DNA from: Phymatolithon calcareum
Taxonomy: Eukaryota > Rhodophyta > Florideophyceae > Hapalidiales
Reading direction: 5' to 3'
DNA length: 64,000 nucleotides
Assembly: GCA_977006965.1 (NCBI GenBank)
Contig: OZ345362.1
Span: forward strand, 248,001-312,000
Notes under the pieces: generated by a model
Told to the model about the DNA's origin: nothing
The model's database searches: none
The model's input: the letters and a program-made list of their open reading frames with translations, nothing else
Position numbers and translations under genes: made by a program
Shown: one piece after another, positions 33,322 through 42,861 of the stretch
Layout of the letters: each line of letters opens with the position of its first letter
Numbering within the stretch: position 1 is the first letter of the stretch

Positions 33322-36300
33322 ATGAAACGAGCAAGATCTGATTCTTCATTTCCGATCGAATGGTCTCGTTCGAAGCGAAGGACACTTCAAGATGACTCTT
33401 TGTACCAATGCCTTCTAGACCAAGAGAGTGAGAAAGCGCGAAGTGCACAGGGTCAGAATTCTAGAAAGGCTAACCGAAGGCTACTAAGCATTCTGCTCCT
33501 ACCCAAATACGAGGGACCCTTTTCAATTTTAAAGCGATTTGAAAACCGAAAGGTGTTCAAAGAGAGTGAGCACGTCAAAGCCACAAACATTCAGCGTGCA
33601 GGGATTCTTCCTTTGCAACTTATTGCGTCAATGACGAATCCTGCGACGAAGATACCAAAAGCATTGAAAGACCGACTCTCTGGAAGAAGACCAGGGAGAT
33701 CGAAGGGGAAAAGTGTGGACCCTAGACCGGAATTTGAGCGTTACAACCAGAATCGTGCACTTGTTGCATTTGCAAAGCTTCTCTCCCTACAGGCGCGCTC
33801 GTACGTTCTGCAATACTTCTTCAATACAACTGTCGTGGTGGCAACGTTCATGGGGCAATTGCGTCATGGAAGTTTTGATTCCTTTCGTAAGCTTTTCTCC
33901 GTCATGGAAAGAGCTGCAGACATGGAACTGGAAAAGTCTTCTTTGAAAGACGAAGGACACAGCAAAAATCCAGTTCAGCGCACGTTTTTGAGGGATGGAT
34001 GGACGTTAGTACACAATCTAATCGGAGATGAAATTCTTGGCAGAACAAGATGTTTCAGAGCAACGAAGACTGCGGAAGAATGGCGGAAGGTGAAAATTCA
34101 GGAAATTATGGTACAAGAATGGAGTGATGGTTGGGCTAAAAAAGCTGTCCTTCACATGGGCTCTTGGATATACTCTGAGCTCGTTCGTAACACCAACCGA
34201 ATTAATCGGGAGGAACAGTACGATGAGTACGTAACCAAAACAGCTCCAATCTTGGAGAAGCTCTTAAAGAAGATTGGACATTACATGCAGTCCTCATTCA
34301 AGGCGTTTGACTCATCAATAACAGTGAGTGACTTTCGGACGCACATAATTGACACCGAAGGTCGTCTTTATCTTGCTCACATGCGTATCGATGCGAAGAC
34401 CGGATTTTTAGAGCCAGACCGTCGGAAAAGCGAAGTTCGAAAGAGGAGACACGAAGAGGACACTCAAGGAGAAATTAAAGCTCCGGAGTGGCAGAAGACT
34501 GTACAAGAAGCTTTGAATCTCCTGCAACCAGAGGATGGATCATCATTACGAGAAGAAATTCGGGAAAGCGTTGATACGATTGCTCAATACGAAAGACCTT
34601 CTGTTCTAGATGACGTGACTCTCGACGGCAAAGAAGGATGTGAACGATATGAAACCAAGCGAAGAAGTGCATCGCCTATGTTTACGGTTACAGAAATTGC
34701 TCCGAACGGGCAAATACCTTTCCCATCGAATCTGCATTTGCAAGAACCAACGCGTGTTCTTGACCTTAGTGGAAGAGACCAAAAGGATCTGGAAGACATT
34801 GTGGACCATGAAGAATTTTCAGAAGACGCAAAGAGAGATGAAATAGTTTCTGAACGCCTCGTTCCTCAAAAATGGGAACTGTATGTGGGAGGACCGTATT
34901 CTTCTGTCGCTCCGTATAATTCTGAAGAGTACAAGACACTGCCGAGGATGCTTGCAAAGCCTGGGAAAGATGTACTACGTCAAGTACTGGAAAACGTTCT
35001 CAAAACTCATGTTGCCGAGAAGAGACCAAAATCATTACCTGCAGAATACCCTCTTTTTCGGAAGAAGAACGAAATTGACATGTTCATTGCTCGGATACTG
35101 AACGAATCTACGATTAATGGAAGCAATATTATCCACAATGATTCTACGAGGTATAAGAACTTCAACGATTTTCGCTTGCATTGGTGTTTCATAGCGAGAA
35201 TGGAGACATTAGGAATTGCTATGACGGCTCTTGCAGAAAAGCTGCAAGTAGCGAAACTTCACCTTGCGAATTGCATTACGTTTCACATACATCAAGGAAT
35301 TCAGCCGGGCAATGGAAGATCGGCACCACTTGCGCTCCTCAAACTCCGACTGGAAAGTGTTTCCTCTAATAACGTTATGCGCGCTTCAGGTATCGGTCCT
35401 GAGGTTATCGAACATGCCCATGCGTCACATTTGTGTATCGCCCAAATCATATGCGTCGTCAATGGAGTGCGAGTGACCTCCATCCCTTTTCTCGCATATG
35501 TGAGCTCGACTAAACTTCTCTACGACGCCGAAGAACCCCAAGAAATCAGTGGGAAATTTTTGACATTCATCATAAACAAAAGTGTACGCATATTGCTAGA
35601 AGAGCAAAGCAATGAGGTCCCAGACCCGTACTCCATGATTCCGGTTGAAGGGACTGGTGCTGACTACGACAATCACGCTGTAAATATCGTCCCAATCGAG
35701 AATTTATCTGGCCTCGTTCGGATGCACAAAGCCTTGCAAACACTGAGCACCATACCACTGGAAGCGCAAAAGCGTCTTTGCGAAATAGAAAGCGAGGATG
35801 AATCTAAATGCGGCGAGCAAGATGCCGATATGAAATATGTCGCAGAGGACAAAGAGATAATGGAAAGATATTTCGCCGAGCAACCTGCTCAGAGTTCGGA
35901 AGATGCAGGAATCGACACTGGATGCCTGCAGTATCTCCAGTTCGTCGCAGCGAAAAACCAGATCAATGCCAGTCAAATGCACGCAGTTCGAGAGACATTG
36001 AGGTCAATTGCATGTTGTCATCCGGGCTCCACATCTTTGTCTCTATTGCAAGGTCCCTCGGGGACTGGAAAGTCAACGACCATTCGTGTGCTTGTAGGAG
36101 CGCTAATGCATCACAGCCGATATGGCCACGCAGTTCCTCGGCAAATTAACTACAAAAGGGATAACGACAAGATATGGCGACACTGCGGGGATTTCAGGTC
36201 ATTTCAGATTCTTATCTCAGCGAGCTCAAACAAGGCCGCCAATTTACTCCTCTATTCGCTACGTGATGAAGGCGTATACGATATGAAGGGAGGAACACTT

Positions 36301-37794
36301 TACCCTTTCACTGTACGCCTGTATGGGCAACAGGTTAATGAGAACCGCTATTCGTACGTGACCGAAGCACACAGATACGACAGAGAAGTAATTCATTCCG
36401 AGTCATCTACTCCTTCCAATCCATCACGCTACGCCAAAGACATGCTCGCAAGGGAAGTGGTTGTTCTTGTTACCATGACAGCTATGTTGACAAGCACTGA
36501 GTACCGTGATCTAAACGTTCGGGCTGACATTCATATCTCCGATGAAGCTGGGCAGACAGGGGAGCCGGAAGAGCTTGCGGGACGTGCTCGGACAGCAGCA
36601 CTGAATATGTACAATCGTCAACATACGGTTCTTGTAGGAGACCCTCGCCAGTTGCCTTGTTTCTCTTTTTTACGGACATGGTTGACGAGAATGGATTCAC
36701 GGAATGTGCCTAATCGTCATGAATTGATCAGAAAATATGGAATACAAATGCGTTCGTGCTTGGAAAGAGTATCGAAGCGAGATTCAGAGATAATGCATCT
36801 TCTGAACAGACAGTACAGGATGCAGAAAACAATTGGATACATTCACAGCGCGATATTCTACAATGGCAGAGTGGAACAAGGAACAACCACTCGACCGGCA
36901 GAGCCGTACAACAGAGGGCCACCGGATGCACCTGCAGGAACGATACCAGGCGATGCATGGTACACCAAGAAGCCATGGTTTACACCCTGCGTTCTAATTG
37001 ATACGAGCAGCATTTCACTTCGAAGAGGATCAGGTGAGGAGTTGTACGAGAATGGGGAGAGCCAATTTTGCAACCGCTTGGAGAAAGATATCGTGATGAG
37101 AGTACTTGAAGATTTGCAAGAGCTGTGTGTGGACACGTTGGGTGAGGAATATGTTCTGGAGAACACTGCTGTACTCACTTTCTACAAGGGACAGCAAAAC
37201 ATGTTGCGGAACGCTTTTAACAGAGAATGCAGAGGACGATGGGCAGGGCTCGTTGCACATACCGCAGACAGTGTACAAGGCTCAGAAGCTGAGATAGTGA
37301 TTCTTTCTTGCGTTCGGGCGAATGAGGAGGCAAACATTGGATTTCTGAAGACAATGAACAGAGTGAATGTATCAGTGAGCCGTGCAAGAAACCTCTTGAT
37401 TGTAATCTGCCACGCAGAGACGTTTCGGAAAGCTTTCCACAGTGCAATTAAGGACTATGTGATGTACTGCAAGAATCTGGCGTCAGGTGAGAATTACTAT
37501 CGCGGATGTGAGTTTGCAACTTTCCGTGCCATTGAAGTATGGCGAGATTCCGAACATGGAAACATCTCTAAGTATTTCTCCCGTGTCCGTCCCGGCATTG
37601 TGGAAAGCATACCAGGACCGCCCAACGCGCCGCTGGATTCAAAGATTGGAAATCTGGTCGAAGCATCTTTGCGTGCTATTCATAGAGAACAGAGGAGGAA
37701 TCGCAGGACAATACACCGAGTAACAAACCGATGGAAAGGAGACAGTGAAAGGTCGTGGCAAAATGCTGTGTACGGGGAGAGGCGACGACATTAG
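33322..37794 (+). CDS. 1490-aa Upf1-type superfamily 1 helicase with N-terminal KVFK domain
   Basis: The first ATG of the frame is at 33322 (MKRARSD...). Residues 1-20 are basic and NLS-like. Residues 60-115 carry the KVFK domain shared with the protein at 12799-13425. Residues 120-870 match nothing I recognise. The helicase core is complete: Q-motif NASQ (Gln885), Walker A GPSGTGKST (911-919), DEAGQ (1074-1078), GDPRQLP (1106-1112), RQYRM (1163-1167), VQGSEAE (from 1318) and NRVNVSVSRAR (1346-1356). This set is that of Upf1/Sen1/ZNFX1-like ATP-driven 5'-3' unwinding enzymes. I see no zinc-binding CH domain. It is intronless over 4.5 kb. Unlike all LINEs here its frame is intact, so it is or recently was under selection. 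Host gene or mobile-element gene is undecided. Confidence 0.88.
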   Translation: MKRARSDSSFPIEWSRSKRRTLQDDSLYQCLLDQESEKARSAQGQNSRKANRRLLSILLLPKYEGPFSILKRFENRKVFKESEHVKATNIQRAGILPLQLIASMTNPATKIPKALKDRLSGRRPGRSKGKSVDPRPEFERYNQNRALVAFAKLLSLQARSYVLQYFFNTTVVVATFMGQLRHGSFDSFRKLFSVMERAADMELEKSSLKDEGHSKNPVQRTFLRDGWTLVHNLIGDEILGRTRCFRATKTAEEWRKVKIQEIMVQEWSDGWAKKAVLHMGSWIYSELVRNTNRINREEQYDEYVTKTAPILEKLLKKIGHYMQSSFKAFDSSITVSDFRTHIIDTEGRLYLAHMRIDAKTGFLEPDRRKSEVRKRRHEEDTQGEIKAPEWQKTVQEALNLLQPEDGSSLREEIRESVDTIAQYERPSVLDDVTLDGKEGCERYETKRRSASPMFTVTEIAPNGQIPFPSNLHLQEPTRVLDLSGRDQKDLEDIVDHEEFSEDAKRDEIVSERLVPQKWELYVGGPYSSVAPYNSEEYKTLPRMLAKPGKDVLRQVLENVLKTHVAEKRPKSLPAEYPLFRKKNEIDMFIARILNESTINGSNIIHNDSTRYKNFNDFRLHWCFIARMETLGIAMTALAEKLQVAKLHLANCITFHIHQGIQPGNGRSAPLALLKLRLESVSSNNVMRASGIGPEVIEHAHASHLCIAQIICVVNGVRVTSIPFLAYVSSTKLLYDAEEPQEISGKFLTFIINKSVRILLEEQSNEVPDPYSMIPVEGTGADYDNHAVNIVPIENLSGLVRMHKALQTLSTIPLEAQKRLCEIESEDESKCGEQDADMKYVAEDKEIMERYFAEQPAQSSEDAGIDTGCLQYLQFVAAKNQINASQMHAVRETLRSIACCHPGSTSLSLLQGPSGTGKSTTIRVLVGALMHHSRYGHAVPRQINYKRDNDKIWRHCGDFRSFQILISASSNKAANLLLYSLRDEGVYDMKGGTLYPFTVRLYGQQVNENRYSYVTEAHRYDREVIHSESSTPSNPSRYAKDMLAREVVVLVTMTAMLTSTEYRDLNVRADIHISDEAGQTGEPEELAGRARTAALNMYNRQHTVLVGDPRQLPCFSFLRTWLTRMDSRNVPNRHELIRKYGIQMRSCLERVSKRDSEIMHLLNRQYRMQKTIGYIHSAIFYNGRVEQGTTTRPAEPYNRGPPDAPAGTIPGDAWYTKKPWFTPCVLIDTSSISLRRGSGEELYENGESQFCNRLEKDIVMRVLEDLQELCVDTLGEEYVLENTAVLTFYKGQQNMLRNAFNRECRGRWAGLVAHTADSVQGSEAEIVILSCVRANEEANIGFLKTMNRVNVSVSRARNLLIVICHAETFRKAFHSAIKDYVMYCKNLASGENYYRGCEFATFRAIEVWRDSEHGNISKYFSRVRPGIVESIPGPPNAPLDSKIGNLVEASLRAIHREQRRNRRTIHRVTNRWKGDSERSWQNAVYGERRRH

Positions 37795-37848
37795 ATAACT
37801 ACATGTTTAGATTTTGTGAACTTTGTTGCAATATTTAACGAGTTCCAA

Positions 37849-37854
37849 AATAAA
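37849..37854 (+). terminator. AATAAA polyadenylation signal after the helicase gene
   Basis: AATAAA lies 55 nt after the stop codon, in AT-rich DNA. It fits a standard Pol II 3' end. Confidence 0.5.
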
Positions 37855-39466
37855 TGCGGAATTAACCACATGTATACAACCTTTCAAAGAGTTCGATAGA
37901 TCAATATTGTCGATGCTCTTTCAGTAGGCGCCTAAGACAACGAAAGACTCTTCGTTGGACACTGTCTCTAGAAGTAGCGAGTAGATTTCGTAGAATAACT
38001 TCTTTTCCGTCGTTTCCATTGATATAAAGAAGTGATTAAAGACACGCAATGTAATTCTATTTGCCCAACAAATGTTATAATCGATGATGTCGAAGTTGTC
38101 GGATTTCTGGTCATCTCAGACCGTAAATTACCTCACTGGAAAGTCTAGGGCACCATACTAGAAGTGGCGTCGTCAGCTAGGTTCTCGAGGGATATCTGAT
38201 TTGTCAAAAAGATCGAACTGTCCAACATTAAAGAAACGATATCCTCCGACTGAAACGTCGTTCACATGGAAGAGCAAGTTCTAATAGAAGGGGAATGGGG
38301 GAGACTGAGAGGCCCAAAAATTGAAAAATGAGACTAAATGAGAGCTTGAACATGTATCTCGTAAACAATGCAGTCGATTTGTTGTCAACCAGGTTTTTTG
38401 CCGCTTTCAATCGCGAAATGTCTTAGATTATGTCTAAAACTAGGACCAAATATCGATGATGCTCTTGGAAGATCTACGTCTCAACAGATGGGTGACATAA
38501 GAGAGGAAGCAATGAAAGATTCGATAAGAAAAACGTATTGATGGAAATTTAAATGGATGTGGAAATGACGGTTTTGTAGTGTACTAGTGTCTATATGCCG
38601 AGCGTCCTCAATTGATGACATTTTCCTAAATTGAGGACAGATTCAAAAACCTCAAAAAACGTTAATAAGTCGAGGGTAAACGGATCGTTCGCGCCATTAT
38701 TGGAAATCCGGACTGTATAGTGGGTGAGGAGTACCTCTACTACTACCTTAAAATCTTTTCGTTCGGTGCTAGCACGAAAATAGAGTTGATACCTGGAAGT
38801 ACCAGACCTGCCATGAAAGGAGAAAAAATCCGGCCCTTCGTCGTCAGTACATCCGTACACACAACTAAAACATCGTTAACCGGTCTCGTAGAGTGCTCCA
38901 GACAATATGGAGGCATTTCCAACTGAAAAAGTGTAAGTGGTATGGTTCAGAAGGTTCTCGAGTAAAACTCAATGGTCGCGCGAGCATATCACTTCACGTA
39001 AAATGTGTCGTAGTTTGGTATCCGCCGAAGAAGACTAACTTTATGAGAGTCAACCTGTTCAACGTCAAGATAGGGACACAGACGATGGCATTGCAGATGC
39101 GCACCATCTTGAACCGAGTCCACACTGGCAAAGCGCAATTCCAACCCAGGACTGCTTACAGTACTCATCCTCGCGAAACGCCAGTGTATTGTCCACAGTC
39201 GCAATTATAAGCTCTTCAGAAGGACACAAAAGCATCGATAAAACCTTAAGAAGCTCTCAAGCCCTCTTCTGCGCTCTCTCTCGCACGTCTTGAAGGACTC
39301 TCGGGTCCAAACATCGCAAAACGAATTTTACGTCGTCTCACCTGGCCGCGACCCGAATACTGTCGCTTACGGGAGACATCGTACGAGCTTCAAGCTCTAG
39401 GACTGGTTTGAGTTTCCTCCAAGTTCTGGCAACTTCGCACTCTAGCTGGAGATTTGTTATCTGAAA
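37855..39466. other. Gene-poor spacer downstream of the helicase
   Basis: Only short frames on either strand (for example 38591-38860 minus and 38893-39210 plus). None has a recognisable motif. The composition is like the flanking genes, so decayed coding DNA is possible. Confidence 0.35.
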
Positions 39467-40033
39467 ATGACGGTACCGGACTTCATACGAAGTATGATTG
39501 CGTCATTAAAATCTTTTCCTGCGCTGCCCAGCGAAAAATTTGCTGATTGGGCTTTCGCTAAGCTGAGAAGAATTGGAAAACAAGAGAGCACAGTGACAGA
39601 GCCGATAGAGGCTTTTGGAATACTCGTCCTCAGGGAAAGAGTTGTGCTCAGCGGCAGGAGCAATTTTGGAGCACAAAAAGGCCAAAGAACTATCTCACCG
39701 CCCCTTCTTCTTCAACGACTGGTAAGTCTCTTGCCGAATACCTCCAGTGAATTTCATTCCGTGCACAATCAAGTGAAACATGTTGTCTGCGCAGCACTGG
39801 CGGCCGATTCTGCCGATGCCATAACTGACCACAAAAAGCGCACTGTGCCTCCGTCGGACCTGATTTGCGTCCATGAGTCTATATCCTATTGGCAATTGGA
39901 GTGGAGGTCACTAGCCGTAGAACGGTTGAGAGACACAGCACTACGCGAGTGGAAGAAGTGCGAAAATACTGCACCTTCAACAAGTGCGACTATATTTCAT
40001 AGAGTCATCAAACTCTTGTGGCAGTTTGCGTGA
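39467..40033 (+). CDS. 188-aa hypothetical protein between helicase and H3-tail genes
   Basis: ATG-to-stop frame starting MTVPDFIRSMIASLKSFPAL. It is predicted mostly helical, has one Trp-rich segment near the C-terminus (ISYWQLEWRSLAVERL) and no membrane segment. No family is recognised. It is on the same strand as the helicase and convergent with the H3-tail gene 600 bp away. It could be a third component of that locus. Confidence 0.4.
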   Translation: MTVPDFIRSMIASLKSFPALPSEKFADWAFAKLRRIGKQESTVTEPIEAFGILVLRERVVLSGRSNFGAQKGQRTISPPLLLQRLVSLLPNTSSEFHSVHNQVKHVVCAALAADSADAITDHKKRTVPPSDLICVHESISYWQLEWRSLAVERLRDTALREWKKCENTAPSTSATIFHRVIKLLWQFA

Positions 40034-40484
40034 TTGTTAGATGAATTTTATTCTCTAGTGCCCATGCAGAGGGGCAGCAGCACATGACGCAGTGAAGGTA
40101 TGGTCAAGTGCTGTTCGACCAACTCATCAATAACACATTTGCCACACGCATTACTCGTCGACTTTAAGTGGCTAAAGAACGTATATTTGCATTTGGGAGC
40201 TGTGTTAGAACCCTTTTCACTCCCAAGAAAAAGAAATAGACGGCTTAGAATATCATGGTGACTAATTGTACTGTTCAAAACAACTGCATATTTGTGAGAT
40301 TCAAGACGTCGACTCTCTTGTGCTCATACTGCAATAGGCGCGAAAGTGCCACACTATATGTTTGTGGCGCTTCTATTGGCAGTAACTGTTTCGCTAAGCA
40401 CGTTTAAGACACCTATGAGCTTGAAGATTTTGACAAGCCTGAGGGTGAGTAGCTTTCGTTTCGAAAAATTAAGCACCGAACAGT

Positions 40485-40490
40485 TTTATT
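40485..40490 (-). terminator. AATAAA signal downstream of the H3-tail gene
   Basis: On the minus strand AATAAA lies about 145 nt after the stop codon of the shifted frame. That is within the normal 3' UTR range, which supports the longer product ending at 40633. Confidence 0.4.
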
Positions 40491-40632
40491 CCCACAGAAA
40501 TCAAGAATTCACACATTTCCAAGACTACTACAACAATTAAAGAACAATTCTCTACGTGTCTCTCTCACTATTCCCACGAACTGATGAAGCTGTGCGCAAC
40601 ACGACTAAACGTTCTTGCACAAGACCAGTCTA

Positions 40633-41932
40633 TCAGAAATTTGAATCTACTCTTTGCCTCTTTGCGTCACGATCTCTACGACGCCTCCTCTGCCTTTTTG
40701 AGAGAGTTCTTGGTGCTTCAATGCGATCTGCAAGCGACAAACGCACCATCTTCCGTACAAAAAGTCTACGTATCACCGATCCATCGCCCACACAGCATTC
40801 CAGAGCTTGTCGGGAAAGTCGCAGCGGATATCTCTCCATACTGTCGTAGATCAGACGCGCTTCTGTATCAACGCAAACAAGATGGTTAACGTCCCTGGTT
40901 CCGATGAGGTGCACAAGAAAAATTCCTCGACAACTGTTCACTACGAAATCTGCATCATACGAAGATTCCACTGCACCGTGGCGCAGCAGATGGTATGTCC
41001 GAACTTCTGACTCCACCCATTTCGAGAGATCTTTCAAACCTCGTACAGAGGGCACAGACTTCACTATTGCCACTTTTTTTTGCCAGTTCTTCGTCTTCAT
41101 GAGCAAATATTGCATTCGCGACGGCACTGAGAGGACATTCGAATCCGTTGTTGACAGCCAGAATTCGCTTTTCGCGAGCGTAGTGGCTCTGTGCCACGGT
41201 TGACTTAGGCCTCCAACCCGGGCCTTCTATAATATACGCTCTTCCCGGACGAGACGTACACCATCTGTCAAGATCATCTAGCCTTTTGTGTAGTGGCACA
41301 GATGCTCGCAAATCGACTTGTTTCTTGTCCCTGGTTCGATTTTCACCCGAGTTCGTCACCACGCAGATTTTCGAAGTGAAAAACAAAATCAAGTGCCAAT
41401 TGTTGGACTCGCGGCTTGCGCCATAGTAGCAATCGGGTTCCAGATCATGATAACAAAGGTTATTTGGTAGCGCGATATATGAATAGTATCGAGATGGATT
41501 ATAGAACACCTTATCCACTTGCACAAGCATGTCCATCCCATTCTCTGCCGTCAGTGTGCCTTTTTCTTCGTGCACAAGCGCTTCGGTTAGGCCCCAGCGG
41601 AATGCGGTTGCGGCATCCAGATTCCTTCGCGGCCTGTCTTTGCACCAATCGTAAACACTTTTTCCGAACCACTTCTCGATTGAGGCATTATTGTTGGTTA
41701 TCTCGTTCTTGTACGCCCTTCCGTCAGCATTCAATCGCAAAAGATACCAAAGCTCCTGACCGTTGGCCTTGCGTCCCATATAACGGAGATGCTGAAAATC
41801 TCGCCCAGCATCCGGGCCCGCGATCATCAACGACTCCGATGTCTGTGGTGTACGGCGGGCGGCTTTCAACGTCTCTCGTCTCGGTGCCTTTCCTCCGGTG
41901 CTTATTCGCGCAACTTGTTTCGTTCGCACCAT
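40633..41932 (-). CDS. Histone H3-tail mimic fused to a papain-fold-like domain (frameshift in an A8 run)
   Basis: After the initiator Met (41932) comes VRTKQVARISTGGKAPRR, which differs from the first 18 residues of histone H3 at V1, V6, I9 and R18. H3 K4, R8, S10 and K14 are kept. A further KAARR resembles H3 23-27. Residues 40-250 are unrecognised. Cys266 in GFECPLSAVANAI starts a domain like that at the end of the 549-aa protein. After a run of eight A (41074-41081) the frame must shift by one base to reach GIFLVHL, NHLVCVD and LIYDSME, where His and Asp have the same spacing as in that protein. The product would be about 430 aa and ends in a very basic RQRRRRRDRDAKRQR stretch. Without the shift it ends at 40955 (325 aa). 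The gene is convergent with the helicase. Confidence 0.8.
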
Positions 41933-42732
41933 TTTTTCGGACGTTTTCGACTAGATGCACTGCACTGGCTGCCGTGTAGCAGGTGGTTTGATGCACACGC
42001 CCTTTCTGCCCCACTGGAGAAGCAATTAAGCAACTTATTCCGCGGAGCAGTAACAGCAGGCAATCAGCAACCCCCTTCCTGTGCTACGCACGCTAGACGC
42101 TCGCCTTGGTCGGTTCACCGACCTCACCGCACCGCCAACGTGTGAGTTTCCTTGTGTTCCTCCGGTTTCCGCCGGGAGATCACTTCTGAGTTTTCAAATA
42201 CCAAAATTTGTGATCTCGTCGCAACTCATATGTCCTCACGTGGCAAAATGTGTAATTTTTTAAATTGTTGTGCCAATGACTGACTAGAGGCTGCAATTAT
42301 CAATATCTTGTCATACGGCACTAAATTTCGCTGACGACACCTGGCCATACTCCAAAAACCGCTCTACGTTAATGATTACTCGTCAACGTCGTCTGCATGC
42401 GCAGACGAAACTACGGAAACTTCTTCTTCCCATACGTTTCCTCAAGGAGTGGGGACCAAATGCCCAAGTTAAAGCATTTCGATGAAACATCTCCGGAGAT
42501 ACCTCCGACGCGACACACATCACCGACAAAATTGAGCACACCAACCGTCCTCACTGGTGGATCATCTCCAATAACTTTACTATGCGGTTTGCCATCAACT
42601 GTGCCTTCCATTTACTCTCTAACAGCGCACAAGAAACGTGTTCTTTACAATGGTAACCGAACTGATAGCCTTGCGGTTCAAACGAGAAAACCCTACAACG
42701 GCTCCGTCGAAAAGCATTTGGGGCGAATCTTT
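41933..42732. other. Upstream region of the H3-tail gene
   Basis: No gene is recognised; overlapping open frames on the plus strand (41789-42145) are uncertain. The promoter of the minus-strand gene should be here, but no element can be assigned. Confidence 0.3.
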
Positions 42733-42795
42733 TAGGATAAATCGAGCTCTCCATACACGGTGCTCGAACAACAAGTTGCCAAGTCATTGAATCTC
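42733..42795 (+). repeat. Lone unit of the TTAAATCGAGCTCTCC repeat
   Basis: GGATAAATCGAGCTCTCCAT is followed by ACAAGTTGCCAAGTCATTGA. It matches the third unit type at 32683-32750 best, in the same orientation. The two related units enclose the helicase, the 188-aa gene and the H3-tail gene. Confidence 0.7.
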
Positions 42796-42861
42796 AACGA
42801 TGACGTAACTGCTGATCCAGCACCTATGGAAAATTAAACTCTCCAAATAAAGCCACCAAAT

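Noticed and set aside
40346-40540. 64-codon frame with a hydrophobic start as a secreted peptide
   Set aside because: Short, unsupported by any homology, and it overlaps the 3' UTR region of the H3-tail gene.
40556-41203. Plus-strand frames across the H3-tail gene
   Set aside because: Antisense to the minus-strand gene, whose two halves match another protein in the window.
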